In this document: piece after piece, positions 1 through 13,290 of the stretch
Position numbering within the stretch: the first letter of the stretch is position 1
Layout: each line of letters begins with the position of its first letter
NCBI GenBank assembly: GCA_900660155.1
Contig: CABFPE010000125.1
Span: 542,616-606,615 of the forward strand
Length of the DNA: 64,000 nucleotides
DNA from: Hofstenia miamia
Taxonomy: Eukaryota > Xenacoelomorpha > Acoela > Hofsteniidae
Direction: 5' to 3'
Made by a program: the position numbers and the translations under genes
Notes under the pieces: generated by a model
Databases searched by the model: none
What the model saw: the letters and a program-made list of their open reading frames with translations, nothing else
What the model was told of the DNA's origin: nothing

Positions 1-30
<30 letters not shown>
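1..30. repeat. (AT)n microsatellite
   Basis: Fifteen uninterrupted AT units begin the window, so the array may continue to the left. Confidence 0.95.
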
Positions 31-34
<4 letters not shown>

Positions 35-379
35 TCGTACGCAATTACTTTATTGTCTATTTTTGCAATGTTTATACGAGTAGTATTTGTCTTAAACGTC
101 AATGCTAACATATTAACCTTAATTGACCCAAGCATTTTTACAATTTGTGATGTTTTCTATGAAAAATTTTTAAATGCACTAAATAATAAAGATATCTCAA
201 ATCTGAAAACACCACTGGATAAGAAATCGTCTCCTCTTTCATCCTTAAGTCGCGAGCTGCCTTGGGCTGTAGACTGATTTATTATCTTTTCATTTAAAAA
301 AATATTTTAATATAATTCCAGTACAAAAGTAATTTTCTCCACAAATATTTTCCATAAGTGTATCCAAATCTCAGGCTGC

Positions 380-470
380 TCAAATTTCCTAATAAGCTTG
401 GAGAAAATTTTTTTGAAAATGTGGACAAAACGGTATTGTACTTTAACCCTTCTAGGTCGGACTTTTTTCA
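380..470 (+). repeat. Fragment of dispersed repeat R1 (core only)
   Basis: The segment contains the R1 core, AATAAGCTTGGAGAAAATTT followed by TGAAAATGTGGACAAAACGG. The same core occurs near 40770 on the + strand and, reverse-complemented, near 12890, 30040 and 44520. Only this part of the family is recognisable here. Confidence 0.45.
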
Positions 471-1587
471 CTTTTAAGAGCAGCCCACTCAAAAAATCAA
501 TCATTTTCATCAGCAAGCAGTAGAATTTGGCAGGATCATAGCCTACATATGACTCTAAAATCATATTAGGCGAAGACGTCAGGAAATTGACTCTTGTACC
601 AAAAAATTTGAATAATATATGTTCCTACAACGGAATGGTGCTGCAATTTGGCAGGGCCGTAGCTAACATAGTTAAGTGCAAAAATATTCATTGAAAACCA
701 ATTAATATGTGAAAACATTTACGGAACTACTTATCGATCTCAAGATGAAATTAATACAATGTTGGTTTTATGGAATTAAAGAAATATATCTCAATAAATT
801 AAAACCACTTTTGATGATTCATTTTCCTAATTTATTTTTAGGAAAAATGCAAAAACGAGGGCCAATCTTTTTTCAAATTAGAGATAGATATAACATTTCT
901 CAAGAGGTGCTGAAAAACACCCACGGCGGGAATAGGGTTGAAGGATCAATGGACTAGTGGATAATAACTTTTTAAGTTCGGAATCTCGTAATCCGATCGA
1001 GATAGTTAATCGTTTTGTTAATACTCAAAGGTTATATTTAATAATATTTTTTATTTAATTTCGTAATATTGGGTATATATAGACATCATTTGAGAAAATT
1101 TAATAAATTTTTGCAATACACGTGATATAAGAATTGAGTATTAGGTGTCAAACTTGACTTCAACCAGAATTTTTTGTAATGTGAAGTAAGCCATCACAAT
1201 GATTTAGTTGAAAACGGCCTGTTTTAAATATGTTATCGTGATAAAATGTATCATAGATGTGCCACTGTTTTCTATTGGCTCTGAAATGCTACTCGTTAGT
1301 AACATTGCTGCGCTGAGGTTTTCAACACATTTACAATTGAGGTTACTTTACATATCTTCGTTTATAATGTAGACATAACTTTGGAATGATTTGACAAAAG
1401 GGTCATTTGACGTGACTAATTTTGTGTTGTTTTGTAATTATTACAGTTTCCTTTCAACAGAAAGATTATTACCACCACGCAATCTAGTTAATGTAATTAT
1501 TCAGAGGTGATACTAATGGATGTCATTAATTAATTAACCTAACACACTTCTCAATGACAAAATAGCGCATTCCTCACCGACGGCCTT

Positions 1588-1800
1588 TCATCTTTTTAAG
1601 TCATTTTTTAATATAAGAGAGTGGCTAACAAAGTGCCTTTTAGTTACATTCTTTGCGTTGGGCTGATTGATAAAATCGCTGATTATTTCAAAGGCGTTCG
1701 CCGACCAATCGCTTGTGATACGCAGGGCTCCTTTCTTCTCTCCTGCCAACTGAAGTTCATAATAAGTCTCACCAATGGGCTCTGTGCATTGTAAGTACAT
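1588..1800 (-). other. Unassigned exon-like reading frame
   Basis: This 70-codon frame has a protein-like composition, with a stretch reading GALRITSDWSANAFEI followed by ISDFINQPNAKN. That is unlike the Lys/Phe/Ile-rich chance frames common in the window. A possible splice acceptor, TTACAATGCACAG, lies near its start at about 1775. I do not recognise the family. It could be a real exon of a nested - strand gene, a decayed gene copy, or chance. Confidence 0.2.
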
Positions 1801-4460
1801 TCACCAACAATGAAGGGAGAGTAACGTGTGATATAAACCAATTAGAAATCAATATACCACTATGCATACAACTAACAATGCATGTGTGAATATTTTTGTT
1901 CTTGTGAGTAATGCGTAGTGAATGAATTACGAGATTGAATAGCTAGTTCAACATGATATTCTTCTTATTTCCGTCTGGTATTAAACTCTCAATGCCATTG
2001 TAATTAAGCAAATTGCAAGTATTTTTAACTCGGACTTTCCTTTTCAACTATCATTCCAGTATGAATCATTTATTCCTTCCTCCAATTTTTACTCACCTCT
2101 CCTTCATTTCATTAACATCTATTCTAATTATTTCTCCTTGCTAATTAGTCTTAATTATCCATTTATGTCTCGGCAGTAATGTTTGCTTCAATCAAAGTAT
2201 TTCTTCAATTTATATTAAAGGATGAGTTAAAACAAATTAATGTCTAGACATGGAATTTAGTTTAAATTTGATGGCAAAACTCCATTTTACTTACTGCCAA
2301 GTGAGGCTTGTAGACGGTTTATTGTATATTAGATTGTTTCACATTTTAAACGTTGTCGTTACCAAAATAGAGTTGTTAAAGATGTGTTTTTGCAAAATCA
2401 ACTTTATATTTACAAAGTTCTTTAAAAACACTTTGCATAGTACTTTTATAAAAAACCATTAAAAAAATTGAAACATTTAGTACAGCACGAATTGACATCC
2501 CGTTTACAAGGCTGAGAAAATTATTTTTATAAAACAATGGAATATATCATCCAAATTGCCATTTATAGCTCCAAAAACAGAAACGTGATTCAAAAAGTTC
2601 TTTGAAGGGATTCTTAGTCCATCACCATTAATGAAATTAGTGTATGATGAAGGGCATCTGTAATATTGGGTATTGTAACAGGCACATGAATAGTTTCGCA
2701 ATTAAATGTAGCTTACACATAATAGCAGTAATTAAATATTGTGTTAATGACCAGTGAAAACTTTTCAAATGTTTTGTACAAACTGTTTTTTAGTTTGCAA
2801 TTTTGAGAAAAATATATTTTTAAGTGGATCAGTTTCGTCAGTTGATAGTATTGATTCAATTTTCAATTTGAAGTCATTATACATTTCAAAATATGTTATA
2901 ACCGCAAAGAGAATTTAGCTTCTCAGAAAACTGAGGGCTTTGATGTAATTACCTGAAAAATATTTTATCAGCGTTTCACTGGAAACGACAAGAATGACGG
3001 ACATTTAAGAACTTGATTTGGACAATTGTAACTAAATATTTGAGTTCGGTCTGATTTTAAAAACTTTTATTGGCGTTATGTTAAAAAATATGACCTACTT
3101 GCAGCACTGGTGGAAACTATTTGGCAAAGCTAACTTCTAAACAAACTATGTCCTCTAAAAACATAAAAGGAATCCAACACCAATTTTTTCACAATTCGTA
3201 AATATATGTCAATGATTGAGTCTCTTTCAAGGTGCACATTGTATTCCCTTGCATTTTCGTTTTATTTAAATTAGTTGGAGTGTACGAGTAATTTTCTTTT
3301 TTTCATAGGACGATGAAATGAATTTCATAGTGCTAATATTTTCCTTAAAATTAATGCATTAATTTTTTTGATGAAATTTTAAACTTAGTCAAAGGCCTTG
3401 TTTCATTTGCATATGGTTCTGTGTGTATTTGAATTACCGTAAAGTTATCTCAAATTACTATTTAGTATTCTGTTTACTGACTTGAGAGTCGTTTCAAATT
3501 ACAAGCGTTTGCATCATAAACCAGCACACCTAAAATAAGCACCAGACATCCCTCCACGTGTTAAGGCTTCTACAATTTTATTATATTCACAAAAAATGGA
3601 ATTACCATTATTCTTAGTTCTTCTAATATGACTATGTTGAAAAGCACTTGGTGATAATATAAATTTATCTTGTATTTAGTAAATATTTTATCATTAAGAT
3701 TCCATTATGTAAAATGTGTATCGATTTAAGTTTCTTGATTATATTGGATGCTTGTCAAGATTCATAAGATTTGGAACATTATAGATATATTGACTTTTTA
3801 AGATCTTCAACAATATAGTTGCCTTCAATCTACCTGTAAATCTCACATGGTATGCAAGGCAGATTATGTTCCATGTCACAAAATATTCTACAACACCAAT
3901 CAAACCGTTAAAGGGAAATACAAATGTTGACAAACAATATAAATCAAGCACATTTGGAGAAGTAAGGGAAGCGTTCGTCCATCATCATCTCGTACTATTA
4001 ACACTATTTCACTTAAATATCAATATTAGTTCGTTTTGCGATTTTCAATGTTTGCGGATTTTTAGAATAGAAACAGGTGCACGCGAGGTATTTATACTCA
4101 CTAAAATTGCAGGGGAGAAAATTCAGATGATTGTAAAACTTATACACGAGTGAGGACTTTGTATAAAATAACGAATTGGTGACAACGTTGAAATCATATT
4201 TGAAAAATAAGCGTAGTATAAAATCTTTAGATGAGAATTTCTAAAGAGCAAATGGAACCGCAATTTCCAATAATTTGCTTTCAAAAATATCCCAGTAGTC
4301 TTTAGCCTTTAAAGTTTTTAATATTTGCGTTGTCACATGGAACTGCTATAGGAGGCCAACCACAAATACCCTCCCATCGAATAATACATGTTAGATGAGG
4401 GAACTTCGTTTTTCAAACTACTTCGACGACCTAATTAATCGATTTTATTCCTTGTATGCA

Positions 4461-5085
4461 ATAGATTATTGCCAATTATTGGCAATAATTGTAATTGAAA
4501 TAATGGATCAGTCCACATAGCAAATTAGCCAGTTTTTGTATTAATAAAAGAATAAGGTTAATTACAACGTTTTCGAAAAATCATCATCATTGTAAGTTGA
4601 CAACCGATATCACTTAATATCAGATTTGTCTGTTATAGCTCTAAAAATAGTTGTACTTCTAGGTGAACAAGTATTTGTTGTTGCCTGTAGTTAATAAGGT
4701 CAAATCTGGCTTTGGCACAAATTGCCTATGCAGACCCCTTGATCCAAGTTTCGTTTCTTAGAAGTGGTGAAGATGTACGTCAGCACCATCCGGATGCGAA
4801 ACAAGGTCAGCTTCAGTATAAAAAAACAGTTCTGGATCTACATTAAATAAGATGGGAGCAAGGTCATCAAACTGGGTGATCCTATGCTAGACAGGGCAGT
4901 GCTGCTCAAATTTGCACCTAATTTTTTTTAACAATATTCTAACTGCAAATGCTCGTGAAAAAGTTTTCAGTTACTGTCAAATAATTGATTTTTAAGTATT
5001 AGATTAATAGATTTTTTGCAGTTGTTTAATATATTTATCGATTTTGAATTATTGCAATAATTGCAATATCAAATAAATATGGCTT
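4461..5085 (+). repeat. Dispersed repeat R2, copy 1
   Basis: The left part carries the near-palindrome ATTGCCAATTATTGGCAAT (about 4470). It is followed by a segment containing TTGACAACCGATATCACT, and the right end is rich in ATTATTGCAATAATTGCAAT (about 5050). The same order of blocks occurs at 56350-56705: the identical palindrome, CTGACAACCAAGATTACT, then AATAGATTAATCGATTT and ATTATTGCAATAATTTCAAT. The two ends share ATTGC/GCAAT words, which suggests a terminal-inverted-repeat element, but the exact ends and the superfamily are not resolved. Confidence 0.5.
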
Positions 5086-5119
5086 TTCTCCGCGTTTACC
5101 AAAATTTGCTTTGCAACTG

Positions 5120-5365
5120 CAGTTTTGAAACCGTGCCTTGATTTTTCGGCACGAGCACGACACCGCACGAAATTTAAAAAAAAATTCAAGCACGATCCGG
5201 CACGGCACAAAAATCTATAAATTTTCAATAGTTTAACAAATTGTTCCAGAAACAAAACTTTTGATGATTAGAAAATCAAAATCAAAAATGTATTTGATAC
5301 GTATTTTAATTTGGGCACGAGAATTTCTGCAAAAATGGGTACGGGCACGGCACGATATAACACTG
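5120..5365. mobile_element. hAT-like MITE A (subterminal GGCACG word)
   Basis: The left end CAGTTTTGAAACCGTGCC matches the reverse complement of the right end, CAGTGTTATATCGTGCCGTG, apart from a few changes. The CAG start is typical of hAT elements. Inside both ends the word GGCACG or GCACGA recurs several times, mostly in the same orientation. No clear 8-bp target duplication remains, so the element is probably old. It has no transposase reading frame and lies immediately beside the C-terminal end of the piggyBac relic on the - strand, apparently inserted into it. Confidence 0.6.
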
Positions 5366-5390
5366 CACACAAGAAAGAAACTAACTTACT

Positions 5391-5884
5391 TTAAAAATCG
5401 CAAAGATATGTCATGTCTTTCTTTGGTATACCAAGGTCTTCACAATCACATCGATATTCAATCAATAAATTACTTCCTGCCAAATTACAAATGGAGGCAC
5501 GCTTTACACAATAAAGAGATTGTCTAATGAAACTGGGATATAAATTTTTCTCATCAACGTTATCCATGCAATTGTTATATTCTAAAATAATCTGTGGAGC
5601 AGGAACATAAATCTTCCTATAAAAACCCATTTATAACAAGAGTCTAGTCATAGATGAATTTATGATACCAACTTATCAAGCCCTCAACTGCATACAAGTT
5701 TATTCCGTGAATTTTTGCCCCATGCATAGAGAAATGCCAACATATTAAACATTACGTGAAATTCTAGGGAGATATCCCAATTATCAAAATATAATTTGCG
5801 ATTGTAGTTTTCCACAATAATGCTAACCAACCTGAGAATGATTTGACTCGATTTACCAACCGATTGGCGTCGTGACATCATCAA
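5391..5884 (-). mobile_element. Relic of a piggyBac (PGBD-type) transposase
   Basis: Reading the - strand from 5884, a 66-codon frame contains KLYFDNWDISLEF at codons 30-42, ending near GKNSRNKL. This is the piggyBac DDE block usually read as YFDNWFTSLPL...GTxRxNRL, whose Asp is one of the three catalytic acidic residues. A second frame (5630-5391) gives IILEYNNCMDNVDEKNLY, matching the EYNKxMGGVDxxDxxxxxY block with the third catalytic Asp. It then gives IEYRCDCEDLGIPKKDM, matching the conserved WLLYRRDCxxLGIPKKEM segment. The two parts are in different frames with stops between them, so the gene is dead. The N-terminal half is not recognised. MITE A (5120-5365) appears to interrupt the copy just after its last recognisable residues. 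Confidence 0.75.
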
Positions 5885-7503
5885 TAAATTATATGTTTAT
5901 TTTGTTGTTTCTTAGTATTTTACTTGCGATGATTTGACTTAATATTTTTGTAGTGCAATATTTTGTTAATTTACGCTTCACCGGCCTCCATAAATATGAC
6001 CATTTCCTAAATTTGAAGCAATGAAAACTTCAATGAAGTTTTAAAATGAGGGAATCCGTTATTAATATCAAACTGAACATCAAATACATTATTTAGAAGC
6101 AATCCTGAATATCATTTATACTCTAGTAAGTTTTTCACCCTGGATAAGCTATACGTTTTTTTTCAAAAAGCAAAGTTACGCTTATAGACTTATAACAATG
6201 AACTATAAAAATTTCTTCACTTTCTTTAATAATCCAGGTATGGCGAGAACATCGTATACTCTATTGCAAATCAATGATAAGCAGAAAGGATTGTAATGAT
6301 AAAACCGGGCTATTCAGGTGAGTTTCAAACTTTTGTGTAGATTTATTTTCAGTGTAATTCACCAAGTCTGTTTACGTTTGTCATTAATAAGTGTCACAGT
6401 AACATTCCGTGTTCAGTATATTGTGTTTCAATTACCATTTAATCATTGGAATATTAGTTGTATGATATAAATTGATATTTAATTGAATATATAAACAGTT
6501 TCTTTCTTACAAACGAAAATACATAATTCCTTATGATGGCTCTTGTATGTCAACGATTTTGGATTATTGTCAACATATTTTCAAATGATCTAAATTTTTA
6601 TATTAAACAATATTGTATAAGTGAGCTGGCGCTATTGCAGACCTTCAAGCCAGAGTGACAAAGTGAAATTAATTTCATAATTTCATTTATTATGAAGTTT
6701 GACATAGTTGTGTCTAATAGTTTTTCTATTAGTGATGAAAAATTTTATTTTTTAATTGAAATTTTCATTTTTAGGTTAAATTCAAAGGAAATATTTTAAA
6801 ATAATTGAGAAAAAATTATGGTTAAAATCAGCGGGAATTTTAATTGTCTCTGCTTTCAACAGATGTGCCAAGAAGTTATGTCTATTTGAATTGACGAGAA
6901 ATTTATAATTGTTGTATTTATTTTAAAGTCTTGCTATGTTTGTATAGTGATCGATAGATATTTAATTTTCTCTCATGCTTCGCTTTGTTTCATGGACGGA
7001 TTTTCAAATGTAGGATAGTAAATTATAATTAATAATGTGTAAATAATTTAGTCAAAGATGTAAGACATATACATTCATAATACAATGAACACGATTTTCT
7101 AGAAATTTGCTCATCATTCCAAACAATTGACTTTGAATCTGTTAGCCAGGGAAATTTGGAATTTTTTAAAAACAGTGGGTCCTAATTTGTCAGTGCACAT
7201 GGGTTTCTGACAGGATAATTTTTCATAAAAATTGTTTGATTTAAACAATTGAAATCAATGTTGTAAACTTGACAAACATTAAACAGGAAACCGTTAAAAT
7301 CTTACCTTCGTTGGAGGAGAATTTTTCCGATAAATTCCTTTTGTTTTATTAATAAAATCATTGTATTATTTTGTCAGAGCCTCTAAATTACTTAGAACAC
7401 AATGACTAAATAACTTTTACTATTCATTTAGATGATTTTGTACAAAATTATTACTAATTTAATTTTCTTACTTGTACGATTTTCCATATTTTGATAATAT
7501 GTA

Positions 7504-7511
<8 letters not shown>

Positions 7512-7540
<29 letters not shown>
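7512..7540. repeat. (AT)n microsatellite
   Basis: About fourteen uninterrupted TA/AT units. Confidence 0.95.
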
Positions 7541-7543
<3 letters not shown>

Positions 7544-8679
7544 ACTTTAACTGCATCTTTGTTAAAACACAAAATCAGCATGCATTTGAAAACAAAATGG
7601 CTGATTGAGAACACATTGTATTTGTTAGATAAATTTTAAAATTTATACATAATAGAGACTGATGGCAATTTGAACATTTGTTCGAGTAATATAAATAAAT
7701 ATTTTGTTTTTGAAATTGTTTGTAATCCTAAACTCAAATCGGCTCTCTGAACCGAAAATCGAACAATTGCCTGATTTCGTTTCGGTTTACAGCTTTTTTT
7801 ATTGTATGTGAACCACATAGGTATTATTAAGTAAAGAGTTTATTAGGTAGCAAACGTTTAGCTAAATTCATAACTGTGTTTTTAGTCTGTGTTTTAATGG
7901 AAGAATTGGTTTTTAAATTCATTTTTTAACTTGAAGGTGTAGGTTTAAAATTGATTGACGAATAATTTGGTAGTAATTTTTTAAATTTTTAATTGTTCAT
8001 CTCCTGAAATGTTATTAAAAGTTTTAATTTATTCATATTTAATTTCCTACAATCAATAGCAGTGTTCATTTATTAGCCAACTGTCATCGCATTTGATGAA
8101 ATTTTAATCGTCGGACACGACCTGATTATCGAGCGGTTTCCTTAATTACGTGTTTGCTTTATGTTTGATTGAAAATTTATGTTACCTTGTCTTTTTACAA
8201 ACCAATCGAACTCTTTAGTTGCCAAATCATTCTTTAAATAGAATCGAACTGAAGAGCTGTAAAAATTTTAAAACCTATTAAGTTAAACGCTATAATTATA
8301 ATTTTTAGAACTAGAATTCCGCTATAAATAGATAAGTAATTGTTTATTTTACTTCTTAATATGACTTTTAATGTTACCACGAGTTTACACGCATGTGTAT
8401 GTCCAAAAAGGTGGCTATCGTAAGTTTAACATTTCAAATTAAATTGTACTTAAAATGCTTAAAATACCTGTCAATAAACACTGAGAAGTGTTTGAAAATA
8501 AATATCGCTTACCATTAAAATAATAGTTCAATTATTTCTTTTCGTCATAAAACACGTATTTTGTAGTCCTGTAAATTGTCATGCAGTTTCTTGAAGATGA
8601 ACGGAAAATATAAGGATTTAGTAATTATTTAAAATATCGAATTCATGCGTGTGGCTGTTTGTTTATTTTATTTACAGTA

Positions 8680-9005
8680 GCTGTCAAGCGACAAATTAGC
8701 CACAGCAACTTTTCCAATCATTGCTTCATCTCGCAATCGTTGGATGTCATTGAAGGGCGGTGAAATTGGTTTTCATTCAACCTCGCGCCCACCATTCTCT
8801 CTGCAAAATTAATCAAGTTGTCTTCATTCTCCTGGTGTGAGAATCAAACAAATTAGCTAGTTTTCTTCGCTTCAGGGGGCTTGATTACTTGTCACTAAAT
8901 TGTCACCTCACTGGGCTCAGACCTTGTTTTCTGACTTATGCAACAATACGCGTGCCACTACCGCTGAATTATTGTTACTATCAATCAATGTGGCGACATC
9001 AATTA
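8680..9005. promoter_or_regulatory. G+C-richer, motif-dense island (candidate enhancer)
   Basis: This block stands out from its A+T-rich surroundings and has no open frame. It contains CTGTCAAG (TALE homeodomain type, 8681), ACAAATTAGC and AATTAATCAAG (homeodomain-type cores), and repeated TTGTCAC/TGTCAC words near 8890-8910. The link to the flanking Islet and SCAPER genes is an inference from the known biology of this gene pair. Conservation cannot be judged from one sequence. Confidence 0.3.
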
Positions 9006-10739
9006 TTTATTTTTAATTTCATCACAAAAATACTTATTTAAATTGAAAACTCTGAAATTAATAACAGAATTTCTCCAACTTTATTGTTATTATGAAAATT
9101 AAATTTCTCACTCGCGAAATTTACAATCAAACTGTTTTCTTTTTCGCCTTCCAAACTCTTTTCTAGTCATTTTCACCCATATTTCATCTGTTAAATCCCA
9201 TTAATTTTAGGACATCCCTATTTTTAATTGATTCGAATGTTTCGTGTGACTTTGGAAAAAACTGCTGCAATATGAAGGCTGATCATTTTCAGTTAACTAC
9301 GATAGCAGTTTACTTTTTATTTTGCATATTTTCCCGAATTTACGCCTATAGAAATAGCTGTTAGTTAATTGTTTCAACGTTTAGTAAATTTTAAAGTATA
9401 TTTGATATCTATGTGGAAGCTATTGTAGAAAGTATAAGCAGGTGTTTTAAAAATGTTTCTGTCATTTCTACTTCGATATTGATTTAAAAAAATGTATAAT
9501 TCTAGGGTTTATGCTGAACTCTAGTTTGGACTCATATACTTTATAGGTGAATCTGAATCCGAAGTATAAATTTCATTTGAGTGGTACACTCGAAATCTGT
9601 ACGAAGCTGTGAAGTGAAAACATTGCACTAAAGGGGATTTGTGTCATCTTTAAACTCGGTTCAGCTACCATATGCGAACTGGGAGATAGTTTTCTAAATG
9701 AATAAGTTCACCACTTTGTTTCTAAAGTGCAATAAAATCGAAAGGAATGGAAACTATATTAAAAATTTTAATGCAGCGTCATAAAGAATTGCTTCATTGG
9801 GATTTTTTCAGTTTGCTAAATGGAGGCTGTAACGTTTATCAGGGAGAATACGAAAGTACAGAAATTCCATTCGAAGCAGTTAGAGGCTTCAACAAGTGAT
9901 GAAATTATGCTGCTGAACATGATGATTTGTTGTAATAATTTCATAATTTTTTTTATCAAATTCTTTGAGAGTGCGATTATTAAAATTTTCTGTAAAATAT
10001 TCAATATTAGTATTAAATAGAACAAAAATATTAGCCGCCATTTCACTTCCACTACGCGGTGAATTCGAATTTTTTTATATGCACCCGTAGAGTGTTATGC
10101 TGATAATGTTAAACGATTTCCAGCAAAATTATTTTTCTCTAAAGATTTTAATTAAATTATTTCGACAGCACTTATTTTTAAGCACCAACAACAATTTGGT
10201 GGAAGAGTCTCTGGTCTTCTGTCTAAACTGTTTGAGATTGCTGTTTCTTCTACTGCAGACCAGAAATGCCAATTCTCTGAAATATAACTCACATAATGCA
10301 AATGGAAGAAGTTTGTGAAGCAAAAGGCAGAAAAGCTAGTTGTTTCTTTTCCAAATCTTTAATTATAATGGTATTGTTTCAAGGAATTTCTGTTCAAATG
10401 ATAACTGCAACGTTGCATGTATTTTTATATTTGTCTACTTTGTCGAAGTGGTTTCAAGAAACCCATGGAGTTTTATCATGCTTTAATTATTTTTGTAAAA
10501 ATTCATGGATTATTTATTGATTTTGGACCCAATTTTAAAAAATAAATAATGGTTGTGGAATTTAATGTCTTTTTGAAATTTTTGAATTTCATGCTTATAT
10601 AATTTAGCAGATTTTTTGTTCTTCGATGGGAATAATATTTAAAATTGAAGACTGAAGCATTGAAATTTGTCTTGATATACTTGTAATAAATTGATTGTTT
10701 TGAAGAAATTTTTCTCCTCATCGCTAAGGATTACAGTGA

Positions 10740-10945
10740 TTAAGCGCGCGAATGTCTCTTTATTATTAGGGTCTTAGATGCTTTTCATTGTAAGGGCGTT
10801 TTGCCTGTCGGCGTGCAGAGCGCTCTTTAAGATTGAATATCGATTTGTGAGCGTGTGAGAGAGTTAATCTGCACCGACTATCTGCAAGAGGAAGTCCTTT
10901 GAGTCGAATTCGCTGGTTCGTCGACAATTCTTTCTACGCCAACGT
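10740..10945. promoter_or_regulatory. G+C-richer island, function unknown
   Basis: About 200 bp of noticeably more balanced base composition contain GCGCGCG, CGGCGTGCAGAGCGC and GAGCGTGTGAGAGAG, with no open frame and no repeat kinship recognised. It may be a regulatory element or an unrecognised repeat fragment. Confidence 0.2.
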
Positions 10946-12849
10946 TTGAAAGATTACACTGAAACAAATTCCTACACTATATTCTTTAAATGCTTTAAAT
11001 CCCTCATCACTCTTTTCATTTTATGTGTATAACGATACTACACATTTTAGTGGATAATTATGTAGATACATACATGCGTATGCTATGTTCTTTTTTAATG
11101 ATTTTTTAGAAATTCATTCTAGTCTATAAATGTGTTTTAAAAGCAGTTAATCGTAATTTTACCTTTCAGTATGTTGAGCTCCCTACATTGTGTTAATGTA
11201 GCAAAGATTAGCGCTGATCCGTACTAAGACAAGTTCAAAAACCATTTTTTGTTAGTCTACACCTAGTTTTGGCCAAATGTTAGACTATTATCGAGATGCT
11301 AGTTTTGTGCTTGCCTTTTTTCAATGAAATTTATTTATTTTTGTTTAAATCAACAACACATTTTTACTGACTTCAACTGCTAAAAGCCTTGGTATTAAAA
11401 TGTTTATACAATTTAGTATACATAGAATTTGATGATGTAGATGCATTATTATCTTGAAGCCATCGTACTGGTGCAATACTAGCTAATGTTTTCACAACTA
11501 AAATTTATGTTAAACTATAATTCTGACACTGAATACAGATTGCTATTCTCGTTCTTGCATTTTTGACAAAACCTGATTAGTGATGTTATTTTGAAGTACT
11601 GTTAACACAAATCGGGTATTCTAGACCAACATAATTTTTCGGTATTTAACTTGTTTCAATGCTTTCTAAAAGGGTGCAAATTTTCTATTATGTATATACT
11701 AGTGTCGAAAATGGACAATAAGGTGGTCCGAAGCAAATATGCACACTGTGGACCATGAAGTGCGGACCCCAAACTTAATGGAAAACCGAATAAATAAGGC
11801 ATATACTGAGTAAAATATTTTACTGAATATATACTAGTTGTGACCTATTTTGTCAAACTCAGGTGTAGAAGCATATTTCAAATAGATTGCGTGTCCTTTG
11901 CATAATTTTTTTTAAAAATAATTTGCAAGTTAATCATTGAAATTCCAGCAAAATTTTTAATGGGAACACATTTATAGGCACAACCCTGACCCTAACTGAA
12001 AGTTTTGAATATAGAATGTCAACAATTGCTTATATAAGTAAGTTTTTTGGTATAATCAATGCTGTTTTTGTCTAAGAAGAATAAATGACACATATGTATT
12101 CCTAAATACATTTTTTAATGAAAAAAATGAAAAAGCCATAGGAAAATGTTTGGAAAGTGTTCGTCTTTCCAGAAGCATTCATTCTCGGCATACTGTACAG
12201 CCAACCGGGATACAAATGTCTAAAGTGATTTTTTAAAAAATAATTTAATTTTCGCACCGGTTATATTGACAAGTGTAAGCGTAAGCGGCATAAGCGACGC
12301 AAAAAAAATTCCATTTTTTAACTGTATTCCTAGTTTTACGGAATTTTTTATCTCAATAATTGCAAAATAATCGGTATTTTAAAAAAGAATCGAATGGAGT
12401 GCATTACAGCTAAGATTTGACTAGTTGACTTGCGATGCATAGTTTCGGAAATAGACCTATCCATTGTGCAATTATATGTTTCTGGTCATATTTTGAGTGT
12501 AGATCAGTATTTTTATTTCCGCAGTGTAGACCTATATAGATATTCTTATATTCTAATCTAAAAAATATCATACATTTCGAAACCTATTTTAACGAAAGCA
12601 CATAAACGCAAGCGGCGATAAGTGAAGTTTGAAGAAGCGAAAGTGACGATAATCGAAAATTTATAAACGATCAATGCACTGGTTAGCATGTGGAAACACT
12701 ACTTAACTATATTTTGTTGACATTTTCATTTCGATGTGTGTCACGTGGTTATTCGGGTTGCTGCTTACGGTCGGCATATTGTTTTTAGAAGATTCAAACA
12801 GTAGCTTAAATATCTTTTCTGCTGAACTCTGCCTTTTTATTACGAAGTT

Positions 12850-13290
12850 ATTGATTAACCTTAAACCTCCTGGCGTTATTTTAAAGGCCAGCCGTTTTTT
12901 CCACATTTACTAAGAATTTTCTAAAAGCCTATTCGCAAATGTGAAAATCGTAATGCATATGCAGGGAGAACATGCTTTAATGAAATGTTGAAAATTTCTA
13001 ATAGTGTATTGCTGTGGCTGAAGTTGTTCAAAAGATTAACAATTTTTCTTTGAAAATTACGAATTTTTGAATAAAATTTAAATTCTCACCAAACATAATG
13101 TTCATGAATGCATAAGGTTTTGAGCGCATTAATGTAAAAAGTATTTAACTGTTCTTGATATGTGCAATGATATCCTAACCGCATTGAAGCGTGCACTGTG
13201 CACAAAGTCAGAAGTCGCGGATTGAGAGCGCAGAAGAAAGAAGACTCTCTTCTTTCCCTGGTGCTTTCAGATTGAGCATAGCGTTAACCG
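12850..13290 (-). repeat. Dispersed repeat R1, copy b
   Basis: In - orientation it carries the R1 core (GTGGAAAAAACGG, from GCCGTTTTTTCCACAT near 12890). Further on, GTGCACAAAGTCAGAAGTCGC at 13198-13218 is the near-exact reverse complement of the 40108-40128 segment of another copy. The family is non-coding. Borders are approximate. Confidence 0.55.

Noticed and set aside
5261-5527. 88-codon + strand frame
   Set aside because: It crosses MITE A and is antisense to the piggyBac relic.
9820-10020. 66-codon + strand frame MEAVTFIRENTKVQ...
   Set aside because: The first half looks protein-like but degrades into Ile/Phe/Lys-rich sequence. There are no splice sites in register and no family.
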